DNA from: Stomorhina lunata
Lineage: Eukaryota > Arthropoda > Insecta > Diptera > Rhiniidae
DNA length: 64,000 nucleotides
Assembly (NCBI GenBank): GCA_933228675.1
Contig: OW121742.1
Coordinates: forward strand, 38,601,255-38,665,254
Reading direction: 5' to 3'
In this document: one piece after another, positions 10,721 to 21,689 of the stretch
Position numbering within the stretch: the stretch's first letter is position 1
Layout of the letters: each line of letters starts with the position of its first letter
The notes under the pieces: generated by a model
Told to the model about the DNA's origin: nothing
What the model saw: only the letters and a program-made list of their open reading frames with translations
Database searches by the model: none
Translations under genes and position numbers: made by a program

Positions 10721-12770
10721 GTAAAAAAAATATATCAAAAATTTTCAATACAAAAGATGTTAAGAAAATTTTTTCGGTATAAAAAATAATTGTATACAAA
10801 ATGTTTCGTTAAAAAAAATATATAGACAATTTTTCTTAAAACAAAAGTTTTTTAATTTTCGGTATAAAAATTTTATAGAAAATTGTTTCCTTATGATAAT
10901 TTTGTAAAAAAATTTTCGATCCAAAAATTTGATAGAAAATTTTTAGGTTATAAAAAATTCTATAGAAAATTTTTAGGTTATAAACAAATTTATAGAAAAT
11001 TATTCGGTTATAAAAACTTTTATAGAAAATTTTTCGGTTATAAAAAATTTTATAGAAAATTTTTCGTTATAAAAATTTTAAAGAAAATTCTTCGTTATAA
11101 AAATTTTAAAGAAAATTTTTCGTTATAAAAATTTTATAGAACATTTTTCGGTATATACATTTTATAGAAAATTTTTTGTTAAAAACATTTTTTTCTTATA
11201 AAAATTTTGTAAAAAATTTTTCTTTATAAAAATTTGATAAAAAATTTTTTCCTTATAAAATTTAGTAAAAACTTTTCGTTATAAAAATTTGATAGAAAAT
11301 TTTTCATTACAAAAATTTTTCGGTATAAAAATTTTATCGAAAATTTTTTGGTATAAAAATTTTATAGAAAATTTTTCGTTATAAAAACTTTATAGACAAT
11401 TTTTTGTTAAAAAAAAATTTATAAAAACATTTTCTTTATAAATGTTTTATAGAAAATTTTTCCGTATAATAATTTTAAAGAGCATTTTTTGTTATAAAAG
11501 TTTTATACAAAATTTTTCGTTAAACAAAAGTTTTTATAGAAAATTTTTCGGTTATGAAAAATTTTATAGAAAATTTTTCGGTTATAAATTTTCATTACAA
11601 AAATTTTATAGAAAATTTTTCGGTTGAAAAAATTTTATAGAAAATTTTTCGGTTGAAAAAATTTTATAGAAAATTTTTCGGTTGAAAAAATTTTATAGAA
11701 AATTTTTCGGTTGAAAAAATTTTATAGAAAATTTTTCGGTTGAAAAAATTTTATAGAAAATTTTTCGGTTGAAAAGATTTTATAAAAAAAATTTTTGGTT
11801 AAAAATATTTTATAGACAATTTTTCGGTTAAAAAAATTTTATCGAAAATTTTTCGGCCAAAAAAATTTTATAGAAAATTTTTTGGTTAAAAAAATGTTAT
11901 AGAAAATTTTTCGGTTAAAAAAATGTTAAGAAAATTTTTGGTTATAAAAATTTTATAGAAAATTTTTCGTTATAAAAATTTTAAAGAAAATTTTTCGTTA
12001 TAAAAATTTTATAGAAAATTTTTCGTTACAAAAATTTTATAGAAAATTTTTCGTTATAAAAATTTTATAGAAAATTTTTCGTTATAAAAATTTTATAGAA
12101 AATTTTTCGTTATAAAAATTTTATAGAAAATTTTTCGTTATAAAAATTTTATAGAAAATTTTTCGTTATAAAAATTTTATAGAAAATTTTTCGTTATAAA
12201 AATTTTATAGAAAATTTTTCATTATAAAAATTTTATAGAAAATTTTTCGTTATAAAAATTATATAGAAAATTTTTCGTTACAAAAATGTTATAGAAAATT
12301 TTTCGTTAAAAAAATTTTATAGAAAATTTTTCGTTATAAAAATTTTATATAAAATATTTTTTTAGGTATAAAAATTTTACAGAAAATTTTTCCGTATCAA
12401 AAAAATTTATAGAAAATTTCTGAATTAAGAAAAAAACTATATAAATATATATATAATTTTTATATATAATATAAATATATATAAAAATTTATTAGAAAAG
12501 TTTTTGATATAAAAATTTTACAGAAAACTTTTCGGTATAAAAATTTTTCCGGTTAAAAATTTTATAAAAAAATTTTTGGTTATAAAAATTTTATAAAAAA
12601 ATTTTTTTGTTATAAAAACTTTTTTGTTATAGAAACTTTTTTGATATAAAAATTTTACAGAAAATTTTTCGGTAGAAAAATTTTACAGAAAATTTTTCGG
12701 TATACAAAAATTTTATAGAAAATTTTTCGGTTTAAAAAAATTTTATAATTTTTCGCTATATAAAAAAAAA
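10720..12770 (+). repeat. Satellite family B, long array
   Basis: About 70 units of 28-30 bp: TTTTATAGAAAATTTTTCG followed by GTTATAAAAA, with subtypes GGTTATAAAA, GGTTGAAAAA and GTTAAAAAAA. Subtypes are clustered: GGTTGAAAA at 11610-11790, and a very uniform GTTATAAAA block at 11990-12290. The array is interrupted by an AT microsatellite near 12430-12490. Short Tyr/Phe/Lys-rich open frames arise from the repeat and are not genes. Confidence 0.94.
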
Positions 12771-12774
12771 ATTA

Positions 12775-14087
12775 CAAAGGCCCTATGCTCAACTGGAAGT
12801 CAAGGATAGCAATATATAAAATTTTAAAAATTCAAGTTAAATTTCCCCAAAAAGGGCGATCACCTGGGATGTTCCAACTATTTTTTTTTTTTGTTGATAT
12901 TTTTGACCCGCCATTTTTATTGCTATTTTTCGTATTTTTTTATATTTTTTTTGCCACAAATGTCTATGGTTTATTTCATTTTTTTAGTTTATATGTTTTT
13001 GATTTGACCATTTTTTTGAAATCTGTTTAAATTCTCTCTCAAGTTTTAAGGGACATCATGTATTTCCAGGAGGTGTTTACAATCATCATCAGCATCTTCA
13101 TCACATTTTTTGTAGTTTATGACATTTGGTGTGTGTGTGTGTTTGGTCACGCCTTCTGGTCTATACTACAACATCGACTGGACTTCGAGAAGAGTTGATT
13201 TTTTTATTCATTTTGGATGTTTTTTTTTATATTATATTCCATATACAAAGCCGGGACATGTAAATTGAGTTTTTTCCATTGTAGTTGTGTTTTTTGCTTT
13301 AAATTATATTCAAAGTAGTTGGTTTGCAATTATTTGGTTTAATCATTTTTGACGAAAGTTTTAAGTTCATTTTTAACACAATTTTAATGGGGATGTGTAA
13401 CAACCCAATGCCAAAGTGGAACATCAGACCGCCGTAGTGTTACAGAGATTGAAACTTGTATTTATATCGCGAAAAATGAGAAAAAAGAAAACGGGAATTG
13501 TGAAAATTGTTCTAATGCATTTTGTATGAATTTAAGGAAAAATTTCTTTGAGCTTTAGAGGGGGTGGCTGACTGGGTTGGTCATTTGCACAGCATCTGGT
13601 GTTTTATTTCATTCGGGGAAATGCATTTAGTATGCGGAAGTAGATTTGCTTACAGATGCAAGCTCATACCCAAAAAAGCTTTAATTTTCGTATATGCGTA
13701 TAGTTCAAGCACACTATACTTTCGTACACATTTTACTTTAGTGGTTGTAAGAGAAAGCTTTATCTTTGTTTAAGCATTAAGGACTACAAGGATGCTGCAA
13801 CAGGTTTGTTTAAATGCAAAATGCTTTTCTCTGCACACACACATACACATTTGTACTACATGCATTTAAACTTTAGTAATGAAATTTTTAAGGGTTGTAA
13901 AACTTAAAGGGTTGCAGGTCCTTTTTTAACAACAATTGAACAAACAGTTAGTTTTAATTTTAGGAATTTTTTTTGTAATAACTAAATTTTTAATGATTTA
14001 TTGACAAAAAAACATAAATATAACTTCAAAATCAAAGAATTATTAAAAATTTAAAAAAATAAAAAAAAATCTTCAAAAAATCTAATG
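12775..14087. other. Unique DNA, mixed composition
   Basis: A single-copy region including a (GT)n run near 13128-13142, a short open frame at 13058-13198 listed separately, and T-rich stretches that give Phe-rich frames. GC is higher at 13400-13460 and 13555-13700, without a supported exon. Confidence 0.5.
13058..13198 (+). CDS. Possible 46-aa membrane micropeptide
   Basis: ATG at 13058 to TGA at 13196-13198 gives 46 codons. Residues 7-21 (FTIIISIFITFFVVY) would form one membrane-spanning helix. The tail is polar, ending RLDFEKS. The -3 base is A, which is acceptable for initiation. The second half uses mixed codons (CAC GCC TTC TGG, CTG GAC TTC GAG AAG) unlike nearby noise. Against it, part of the frame lies over ATC-rich and GT-rich simple sequence, and no family is recognised. 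A chance frame is quite possible. Confidence 0.2.
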   Translation: MYFQEVFTIIISIFITFFVVYDIWCVCVFGHAFWSILQHRLDFEKS

Positions 14088-14160
14088 GGATTTGAACCCA
14101 GTTCCTTTCAACCAGATTTTTTAATATAGCATTTTAAACACTACGATAAAATACCTGGTT
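14088..14160 (-). pseudogene. tRNA-like pseudogene or SINE head
   Basis: On the minus strand 14098-14088 reads GGTTCAAATCC, one base from the pol III box B consensus, inside a T-arm-like TGGG...CCCA stem. About 50 bases upstream, TATCGTAGTGTTTAAAATGC resembles a box A and D-arm. The spacing fits a tRNA, but the anticodon arm is not well formed. A T-run follows downstream on that strand, as in a pol III terminator. It is best read as a decayed tRNA or the head of a tRNA-derived SINE. Confidence 0.4.
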
Positions 14161-14224
14161 GACCGGGCCTTGCTCGGAGCTTTATGACAAGCATTATGAA
14201 GCAAGTGTAACTTTTCATGTATTT

Positions 14225-15070
14225 TATTTTGATAGACAAATGTTTTATAAAAAAAAATTTCTATAGAAAAATTTTTGATAAAAAAATTTTCAAAAGAAAA
14301 ATTTTTGATAAAAAAATTTTCAATAGAAAAATTTTTATAGAAAATTTCTTGAAAAAAAATGTTATAGAAAAATGTTTGAAAAAAAAATTTATAGAAAAAT
14401 TAAAAAAAATATCTGTAGACAAATTTTTGATAAAAAAAAAATTTATTGGGATACTAAGATCCCAATAAATTTTTTTATCAAAAATTTGTCTACAGAAATT
14501 TTTTTTTCAAAAATTTTTCTATAAAACTTTTTAAAAAATTTTCTATAGAAAAATTTTTGATTAAAAAATTTTCTATAGAAAAATTTTTGATAAAAAATTT
14601 GCTAAAGAAAAATTTTTGATAAAAAAATTTTTGATAAAAAATTTACTATAGAAAAATTTTTGATAAAAACAATTTCAATTTTGATCAAAACAATTTTTTA
14701 TAGAAAAATTTTTGATAAAAAAATTTACTATCGAAAAAATTTTCTATAGAAAAATTTTTATGAAAATTTCTTGAAAAAAAATTTATACAAAAATTATAGA
14801 AAAATTTTTGAAAAAAAATTTTCTATAGACACATTTTTGATAAAAAAAATTTTCTATAGAAAAATTGTTGATAAAAAAATTTTCTATAGAAAAATTTTTG
14901 ATAAAAACATTTTCTATAGAAAAATTTTTGATAAAAAAATTTTCTATAAAAAAATTTTTGATAAAAAAATTTTCTATAGACAAATTTTTGATAAAAAAAA
15001 TTTTCTATAGAAAAATTTTTGATAAAAAAATTTTCTATTGAAAAATTTTTGATAAAAAAATTTTCAAAAA
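14225..15070 (+). repeat. Satellite family D, 30-bp array (left arm, part 1)
   Basis: A 30-bp unit: TTTTCTATAGAAAAATTTTT followed by GATAAAAAAA. The left end is degenerate, with GAAAAAAAA variants; the units at 14820-15060 are more regular. Because 30 is divisible by 3, both strands show long Lys/Phe/Ile/Tyr frames with 10-residue repeats; these are by-products of the period. Confidence 0.93.
14412..14496. repeat. Long hairpin inside family D array
   Basis: The left arm 14412-14452 and right arm 14459-14496 are almost perfectly complementary around a 6-base loop (ACTAAG). Arms start TCTGTAGAC and end TTATTGGGAT; the left arm has three extra A. Weaker pairing continues outward on both sides. 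It looks like a template-switch inversion within the array. Confidence 0.85.
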
Positions 15071-15179
15071 ATAACAATAATAATTTTGAATAATATTTAC
15101 ATCCCGACTAATTTGTTATTTTTTGATAAAACTGCATGCATTCAGCTTATTTTTAAAATAAACTTGTTTATTTTAAAAC

Positions 15180-15527
15180 ATCTTACCCCCCCCTTCTTCA
15201 CAGCATTCTGCATATAGTAGCCGACGGCTACAGCAAGAATGTGGGAAGTGAAGGTAGATGAAAACTGAAAAATGTTTGTTTTTGTTCAGTCGATAATCTA
15301 CGCTTTTACTTTTGGTTTATGAACATAATTCTTAATAGTTATGTTTGTAAATTTAGTAATAATGCGAGGTTTTCGATCTGTCTAAATTGGGGATAATCCT
15401 CCTGAAGAGATGGCTTAACCAACCATCGAAACGCGTCGAGGAATTTGGTTTCTCCGCAAACATTTTTTGGCTTTTTATCAATAAATTGATCTGTTACATT
15501 AATAAATAAATGTAACAGGTTTGGGAT
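15180..15527 (+). mobile_element. Hammerhead-bearing retroelement fragment, copy 1
   Basis: A non-satellite insert between two blocks of family D. From 15257 onward it matches 21405-21675 at about 90%. Parts in order: a strong hairpin near 15194-15246 with the perfect dyad GTAGCCG-A-CGGCTAC (15217-15231), absent from copy 2; the shared region; a hammerhead ribozyme (15382-15448); a stem-loop 15491-15518 with ten-base arms CTGTTACATT/AATGTAACAG; and the end TTTGGGAT. Type I hammerheads with a tiny helix III are known from the terminal repeats of Penelope-like retroelements, so a non-autonomous relative is likely. No reverse transcriptase frame was seen. Confidence 0.6.
15382..15448 (+). ncRNA. 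Hammerhead ribozyme, type I, copy 1
   Basis: All core positions are present in order. Helix I 5' strand: CTAAAT (15382-15387) and TCCTC (15397-15401). CTGAAGA (15402-15408) fits CUGANGA. Helix II is GATGG/CCATC (15409-15413 with 15423-15427), loop CTTAACCAA. GAAA is 15428-15431. Helix III is minimal: A15.1-U16.1 and C15.2-G16.2 around GC. The cleavage triplet GUC ends at 15437, so self-cleavage is predicted after C15437. Helix I 3' strand: GAGGA and ATTTGG (15438-15448). Tiny helix III is the form known in Penelope-like elements. Activity is inferred, not shown. Confidence 0.85.
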
Positions 15528-16125
15528 AGAAAAATTTTTGATAAAAAAATTTTTTATAGAAAAATTTTTGATAAAAAAATTTTCTATAGAAAAATTTTTG
15601 AAAAAAAAAATTCTATAGAAACATTTTTGATTAAAAAATTTTCTACAGAAAAACTTTTGATAAAAAAATTTTCTATAGAAAAGTTTGATAAAAAAATTTT
15701 CTATAGAAAAATTTTTGATAAAAAATTTTCTATAGAAAAAATTTTAATAAAAAATTTTCTATAGAAAAATTTTAATAAAAAATTTTCTATAGAAAAATTT
15801 TTGATAAAAAAATTTTCTATAGAAAAATTTTGGATAAAAAAGTTTTCTATAGAAAAATTTTTGATAAAAAAATTTTCTATAGAAAAATTTTGGATAAAAA
15901 AATTTTTGATAAAAAAAATTTTTATAGAAAAATGTTTGATAAAAAAAATTTTTATAAAAAAATGTTTGAAAAAAAATTTCTATAGAAAAATTTTTGTTAA
16001 AAAAATTTCTATACAAACATTTTTGATAAAAAAATTTCTATAGAAACATTTTTGATAAAAAAAATTTCTATAGAAACATTTTTGATAAAAAAAATTTTCT
16101 ATAGAAAAATTTTTGTTAATAATAT
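15528..16125 (+). repeat. Satellite family D, 30-bp array (left arm, part 2)
   Basis: About 20 units in the same orientation and unit as 14225-15070, split from it by the hammerhead element. Subtypes with TTTTGGATAAAA (15830-15905) and TTTCTATAGAAACATTTTT (16010-16090) occur in runs. Confidence 0.93.
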
Positions 16126-16186
16126 TAAAAAAAAATGGAGTAGAAAACTTTTTATTTTTAAAACGTTAGAACTACACATTGAAAAC
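16105..16186 (+). repeat. Inner edge of left foldback arm
   Basis: About 80 bp at the array edge and just beyond. It matches the reverse complement of 18570-18650 with scattered differences and small indels. Shared landmarks are AATATTAAAAA, ATGGAGTAGAAAACTTTT, AACGTT and CACATTGAAAA. This is what ties the two arrays together. Confidence 0.75.
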
Positions 16187-16265
16187 AAACTATTTTAGTT
16201 AAAAGTATAAAAAAATGGCAACACTATTTTACTCTTCTCTTTGCGCCAACCCGTGCTTATTGAGT

Positions 16266-16805
16266 AACAACTTTGCTTAAGATCATAGCATAATCAAATG
16301 CACAGTTTACGAATATTTTGAGTTATTTTCAGTGGCGCAACCTTTTGGATATTGTTCGTACCAACTAATAAACCTTCATCGGCTCATGCTCTAAAACTTT
16401 GCTAAAGATCATAGCATGATCAAATGCACAGTTTACTATTTAATTCATTTTGAGTAATTTTCAGTGGCGCCACCTATCGGAAACTAGTCATACCATTTAA
16501 GAAACCTTCGTCTTTGCTAAAGATCATAGCATAAACAAATACACAGTTTACGATTTAATTCGTTTTTAGTAATTTTCACTAACGTCACCTGTCAGAAATT
16601 GGTCATACCAACTAGGAGACCTTCATTGGCTTATGCGCAACAAATTTATCAGAGATCATAGCATGACCAAATGCACAGTTTATGATTTAATTGAGTAATT
16701 TTCAGTGACCCAACCTATCAGAAATTAGTCATATCAACTTAGAAATCTTCGTCGTCTCCTGTGCGACAACTTTGCTAAAAAGCAAAGTCAAATGCCTAGT
16801 TCACT
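16266..16805 (+). repeat. Diverged ~130-bp tandem repeat, about four copies
   Basis: Each copy carries AACTTTGCTAAAGATCATAG, then AAATGCACAGTTTA, then TAATTTTCAGTG, then CATACCAACTAAGAAACC-like sequence. Copy starts are near 16267, 16398, 16513 and 16644, with a truncated fifth copy near 16770. Copies differ by about 15-25%, so the array is old. It does not encode a recognisable protein and has mixed GC, unlike the satellites around it. Confidence 0.75.
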
Positions 16806-18569
16806 ATTCTATAAAGTACATATTTTTTACTTTAAAAGTTTTAACGTTACCAATTGTTCTCCTTTTTATCCCCCAATTTCAAACAGTTCCATACGCATAT
16901 TTGGTACTTTTTTGGTTCCAATTTCATTCTATTAAAACGCTGTTAACATGTTGTTCCTATTCATATTACTTTATGAGATGTTAAGTTATAATTCTATCCC
17001 TTTTTTACCCATTTTGGCCCCCGAAATCAAAAAAGTACCAAATACGTGTTCAATATTTTGTTTACATTTAGTGATTGCAGTACAAAGTTTCTTTCTAGAT
17101 TCTTTGGTTCAAAAGATAATGTTTTCAATTTTTCCCCTTTTTGCCCGCTTTTACCCCCTTAGCTGCAAAATTTCCAAAATTCCCTTCTTACTTGATCTAT
17201 ACGGCAAAAAAGGTACACATCGTCTAAATTGTATCAAAATCGTTAGAGATAGCGATTCTATATACATATAGATATACAATTATTGCTAGTTTAAAGATAT
17301 AAGATGGTAAGTATTTATTGTTAATGATATCAAATTACAAAATCTATCTTATCTATGTCTATTTTTTCATCATGTAATTTTATATTTTAAAATACTTTCG
17401 TGTATCATTGTTATTGCTTCTCTCCATATGACTTAAGTATCTATTTTACAATGCGAGTATCTTATAGTATTTGCCTGGTTTGCATATCATATTAAAAGTG
17501 AATGGCCATATATTACACCAACTTATAATTTAAGACTTTTACAACATCAAAAAGATAAAATTCTCAAAGAAAAAATTTCAAATTTCCGCTGCTTATGAAA
17601 TTATGTTAATGCGCAATGAACTGCTGCTTAATGTCCAACTATTGTATCTATATTGATTTTTACTTACAATTTTTTTGATTTTTTTGCTTCAACTAACAAT
17701 TTCTTATGTTGGACAATCTGTTAAGAAAATTCATTAAGAAGGGAAATGGCTGGTAGGTTTGCACAAGAAATTGATTTTGTATATAAAAACTTTAGAGTAG
17801 AAAACCAAATCAATCTAATAACTAAACATTGTCTTAGGCTCAAAGACTAATGGCTCGATTGTATATTGCAACTGATTTTTAGTTGCTTCGTCTACTGGCA
17901 ACACAACCCATAAGCAAAAGTTGTATTGTATATTGCAACTGACAACTAAGAAGAAGAAGAAAAATTGTAAACAAATGCCATTTTAATAAAAGCAAAAAGA
18001 AAATATAGGGTCCTAAGACGTTTTCTATACTTTTTACTTAAATAGGTACCTTTACTTAAATGTTACGTATGTGACTTTGTACCGAACTTGCTTAAGTACA
18101 GTTCCTTAAAATACAGTATTTTCGAGTATTTTTTCAAACCTTGATTATAATATAATTTTTTTTACGGAAGTGTGATATTTGATGGTTTTTCGAGAATGAT
18201 TAAACAGTGACCGAAAATGTTGTGCACATACTGGTCCCAATATAGAACTTCCTTTTAGTAGTCTCAGCTAGTAACTTTAGGCCATATAAAAGGTACTACA
18301 ATATCAAGTGAAAACGTAAAGTGATAAAATGAAAGAAAGCCGCCGTATACTGGCTGGACAGTTTTGCTCTGGGTTTGGTGGGATTACCGGGGAATCACCT
18401 GCTATCAACTACTTCCCTATGAACAAACTATTAATGCCAATGGGTGATTTTAGCTGCCAGCTTTCTCCAATAGAAGAAGAGTTGTCTTTTATCAAGACGG
18501 GTCGGAGAACAGAACAAAAAAATAGTCGGCAGAGTTACCGTTTTTTATACTTTTAACTAAAATAGGTAT
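16806..18569. other. Foldback spacer, single-copy DNA
   Basis: The region contains weak internal repeats of a CCCC-rich stretch (16860, 17000, 17130). A dispersed motif at 17850-17874 recurs inverted at 22391-22414. A 29-bp near-direct repeat lies at 18021-18049 and 18541-18569. An ATG-started 75-codon frame at 18329-18556 (MKESRRILAGQFCSGFGG...) has mixed composition but no recognised family; it could be a decayed transposon product. Nothing here is a secure gene. Confidence 0.4.
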
Positions 18570-18650
18570 TTTTTCAATGTGCAGTTCAAACGTTTTTAAA
18601 ATAAAAGTTTTCTACTCCATTTTTTTAATATTTTTATCAAAAATGTTTTT
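18570..18650 (-). repeat. Inner edge of right foldback arm
   Basis: Inverted partner of 16105-16186. It starts at TTTTCAATGTGCAG and includes TTTTCTACTCCAT, then enters the D array. A copy of a 29-bp near-direct repeat abuts its left side. Confidence 0.75.
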
Positions 18651-21404
18651 AATAGAAAATTTTTTATAGAAAATATTTTTATCAAATTTTTTTCTATAGT
18701 AAATTCTTTTATCAAATATTTTTCTATAGAAAATTTTTTTATTAAAAATTTGTCTATAAAAATTTTTTTTAATAAAAATTTTTTCTGTAGAAAATTTTTT
18801 TATCAAAAATGTTTCTATAGAAACTTTTTTTTATCAAATTTTTTTTATCAAAAATTTTTCTATTAAAAATTTTTTATCAAAAATTTTTCTATTAAAAATT
18901 TCTCATCAAATATTTTTCTATAGAAAATTTTTTCATCAAAAATTTTTTAAAGAAAATTTTTTTATCAAAAATTTTTCTATAGAAAAATTTTTATCAAAAA
19001 CTTTTCCATAGAAAATTTTTTTATCAAAAATTTTTCTATAAAAATTTTTTATCAAAAATTTTTCTATTAAAAATTTTTTATCAAAAATTTTTCTATAAAA
19101 AATTTTTTCATCAAATATTTTTCTATAGAAAATTTTTTCATCAAATATTTTTCTATATAAAATTTTTTCATTAAAAATAATTCTAAAGAAAATTTTTTAT
19201 CCAAAATTTTTCTATAGAAATTTTTTTATCCAAAATTTTTTATCAAAAATTTTTCTGTAGAATATTTTTTATCAAAAATTTTTCTATAGAAAATTTTTTT
19301 ATCAAAAATTTTTATCCAAAATTTTTTTATTAAAAATTTTTATCCAAAATTTTTTTATTAAAAATTTTTATCCAAAATTTTTTATCAAAAATTTTTCTAT
19401 AGAAAATTTTTTATCAAAAATTTTTCTATAAAAATTTTTTTATCAAAAATTTTTCTATAGAAAATTTTTTTATAGAAAATTTTTTGTTTTAAATTTTTCT
19501 ATGAAAATTTTTTTTATCAAAAATTGTAATATAGAAAATTTGTTTATCAAAGATTTTTTTATAGAAAATTTTTTTATCAAAAATTTTTCTATAGAAAATT
19601 TTTTATTAAAAATTTTTCTATAGAAAATTTTTTTATCAAAAATTTTTCTATAGAAAATTTTTTTTTAAAAACTTTTCTATAAAAAATTTTTTTTTCAAAA
19701 ATTTTTCTATAGAAAATTTTTTATCAAAAATTTTTCTATAGAAAATTTTTTTATCAAAAATTTTTCTATAGAAAATTTTTTTTTCAAAAATTTTTCTATA
19801 AAAAATTTTTTTTTCAAAAATTTTTCTATAGAAAATTTTTTTATCAAAAATTTTTCTATAGAAAATTTTTTTATCAAAAATTTTTCTATAGAAAATTTTT
19901 TTCTATAGAAATTTTTTTTATAGAAAATTTTTTGTTTTAAATTTTTCTATGAAAATTTTTTTTATCAAAAATTGTAATATAGAAAATTTGTTTATCAAAG
20001 ATTTTTTTATAGAAAATTTTTTTATCAAAAATTTTTCTATAGAAAATTTTTTATTAAAAATTTTTCTATAGGAAATTTTTTTATCAAAAATTTTTCTATA
20101 GAAAATTTTTTTTCAAAAACTTTTCTATAAAATTTTTTTTTTCAAAAATTTTTCTATAGAAAATTTTTTATCAAAAATTTTTCTATAGAAAATTTTTTTA
20201 TCAAAAATTTTTCTAAAGAAATTTTTTGTTTCAAAAATTTTTCTATAGAAAATTTTTTTATCAAAAATTTTTCTATAGAAAATTTTTTTATCAAAGATTT
20301 TTTTTGTAAAAAATTTCTTTATCAACAATTTTTCTATAGAAAATTTTTTTATCAAAAATTTGTATATAGAACATATTTTTATCCAAAATTTTTCTATAGA
20401 AAATTATTTTTAATAAAAATGTTTCTATAGAGAATTTTTTACAATTCAATTTTTTATCAAAAATTTTTCTATAGAAAATTTCTTTATCAAAAATTTTTCT
20501 ATAGAAAATTTTTTTATCAAAAATTTTTTATCAAAAATTTTTTTATCAAAAATTTTTTATCAAAAATTTTTCTATAGAAAATTTTTTTATATATTTTTCT
20601 ATAGAAAATTTTTTATCAAAAATTTTTCTATAGAAAATTTTTTTATCAAAATTTTTCTATGAAAAAATTTTTTATCAAAAATTTTTCTATAGGAAATTTT
20701 TTTATAGAAATTTTTTTTATAGAAATTTTTTTTGTTTAAAATTTTTTTGTTTAAAATTTTTCTATGAAAATTTTTTTATCAAAAATTTTTCTATAGAAAA
20801 TTTGTTATCAAAAATTTTTCTATAGAAAATTTGTTATCAAAAATTTTTCTATAGAAAATTTCTTTATCAAAAATGATTCTATAGAATTTTTTTTTTTATC
20901 AAAAATTTGTGTATAGAACATATTTTATCAAAAATTTTTCTATAGAAAATTTTTGTATTAAAAATTTTTCTATAGAAAATTTTTTTATGAAAAATTTTTC
21001 TATAGAAAATTTTTTTTTATCAAAAATTTTTCTATAGAAAATTTTTTTATCAAAAATTTTTCTGTAGAACAATTTTTTATCAAAAGTTTTTCTATAGAAA
21101 ATTTTTTTATCAAAAATTTTTCTATAGAAAATTTTTTTATCAAAAATCTTTCTATAGAAAATTTTTTTATCAAAAATTTTTCTATAGAAAATTTTTTTTA
21201 TCAAAAATTTTTCTATAGAAAATTTTTTTATTGAAAATTTTTCTATAGAAAATTTTTTTATTAAAAATTTTTCTATAGAAAATTTTTTTATCAAAAATTT
21301 TTCTATAGAAAATTTTTTTGTCAAAAATTTTTCTATAGAAAATTTTTTTGTCAAAAATTTTTCTATAGAAAATTTTTTTGTCAAAAATTTTTCTATAGAA
21401 AATT
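18620..21404 (-). repeat. Satellite family D, inverted array (right arm)
   Basis: About 95 units of the 30-bp D unit, reverse complement of 14225-16125: TTTTTATCAAAAATTTTTCT and ATAGAAAATTTT. A higher-order duplication of about 448 bp is visible; a distinctive run with TTTTTGTTTTAAATTTTTCT and AATTGTAATATAG occurs at about 19480 and again at 19929. The 20900-21384 part is the most regular and gives a 161-codon minus-strand frame of 10-residue repeats, not taken as a gene. Confidence 0.94.
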
Positions 21405-21675
21405 TGATGAAAACTGAAAATTGTTTGTGTTTTGTTCAGCCGATGATCTACGCTTTTAGCTATGGTTTATGAACATAATTCTAAAAAGTTTTGTTTGTAA
21501 ATAAGTATTAATGCGAGGTTTTCGATCTGTCTAAATTGGGGATAATCCTCCTGAAGAGATGGCCTAACCAACCATCGAAACGCGTCGAGGAATTTTGGTT
21601 TCACCGCAAATTTTTGGCTTTTTATCAATAAATTGATCTGTTACACTAATAAATAAATGTAACAGATTTGGGATC
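21405..21675 (+). mobile_element. Hammerhead-bearing retroelement fragment, copy 2
   Basis: Second copy of the element at 15257-15527, in the same (+) orientation although the surrounding D array is inverted. It therefore did not arise by the foldback duplication and looks like a separate insertion. The 5' end joins the array directly (AGAAAATTT then GATGAAAACTG) and lacks the upstream hairpin of copy 1. The flanking 100 bp differ at about one base in eight, but the ribozyme core differs only by one loop base. The terminal stem-loop (CTGTTACACT/AATGTAACAG) has one mismatch. Confidence 0.6.
21531..21598 (+). ncRNA. Hammerhead ribozyme, type I, copy 2
   Basis: Same layout as copy 1. Helix I 5' strand is 21531-21536 and 21546-21550. 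CTGAAGA is 21551-21557. Helix II is GATGG/CCATC (21558-21562 with 21572-21576), loop CCTAACCAA. GAAA is 21577-21580. The minimal helix III is 21580-21585, and the GUC cleavage site follows C21586. Helix I 3' strand is GAGGA then ATTTTGG. The single core-region change from copy 1 is T to C in loop II, which preserves structure. Confidence 0.85.
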
Positions 21676-21689
21676 AAATGCGAATAGTC

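Noticed and set aside
12785..13030. 81-codon frame starting with ATG
   Set aside because: After the first 30 codons it is Phe/Leu from poly-T runs. No splice sites, domain or codon bias.
13564..13773. 69-codon open frame with mixed residues
   Set aside because: It opens with GTG, not ATG, and has no splice acceptor or recognised family.
16772..17271. Two overlapping open frames (70 and 107 codons)
   Set aside because: They cross a region of diverged internal repeats, and their residues reflect T- and C-rich tracts.
18329..18556. 75-codon ATG-started frame
   Set aside because: Composition is plausible, but it is bounded by a direct repeat and the foldback edge and matches nothing known to me. 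Described as spacer sequence rather than a gene.
20899..21384. 161-codon minus-strand frame of Lys/Phe/Ile repeats
   Set aside because: It is a direct translation of the 30-bp satellite, whose period keeps a frame open. Both strands show similar frames in the other D arrays.
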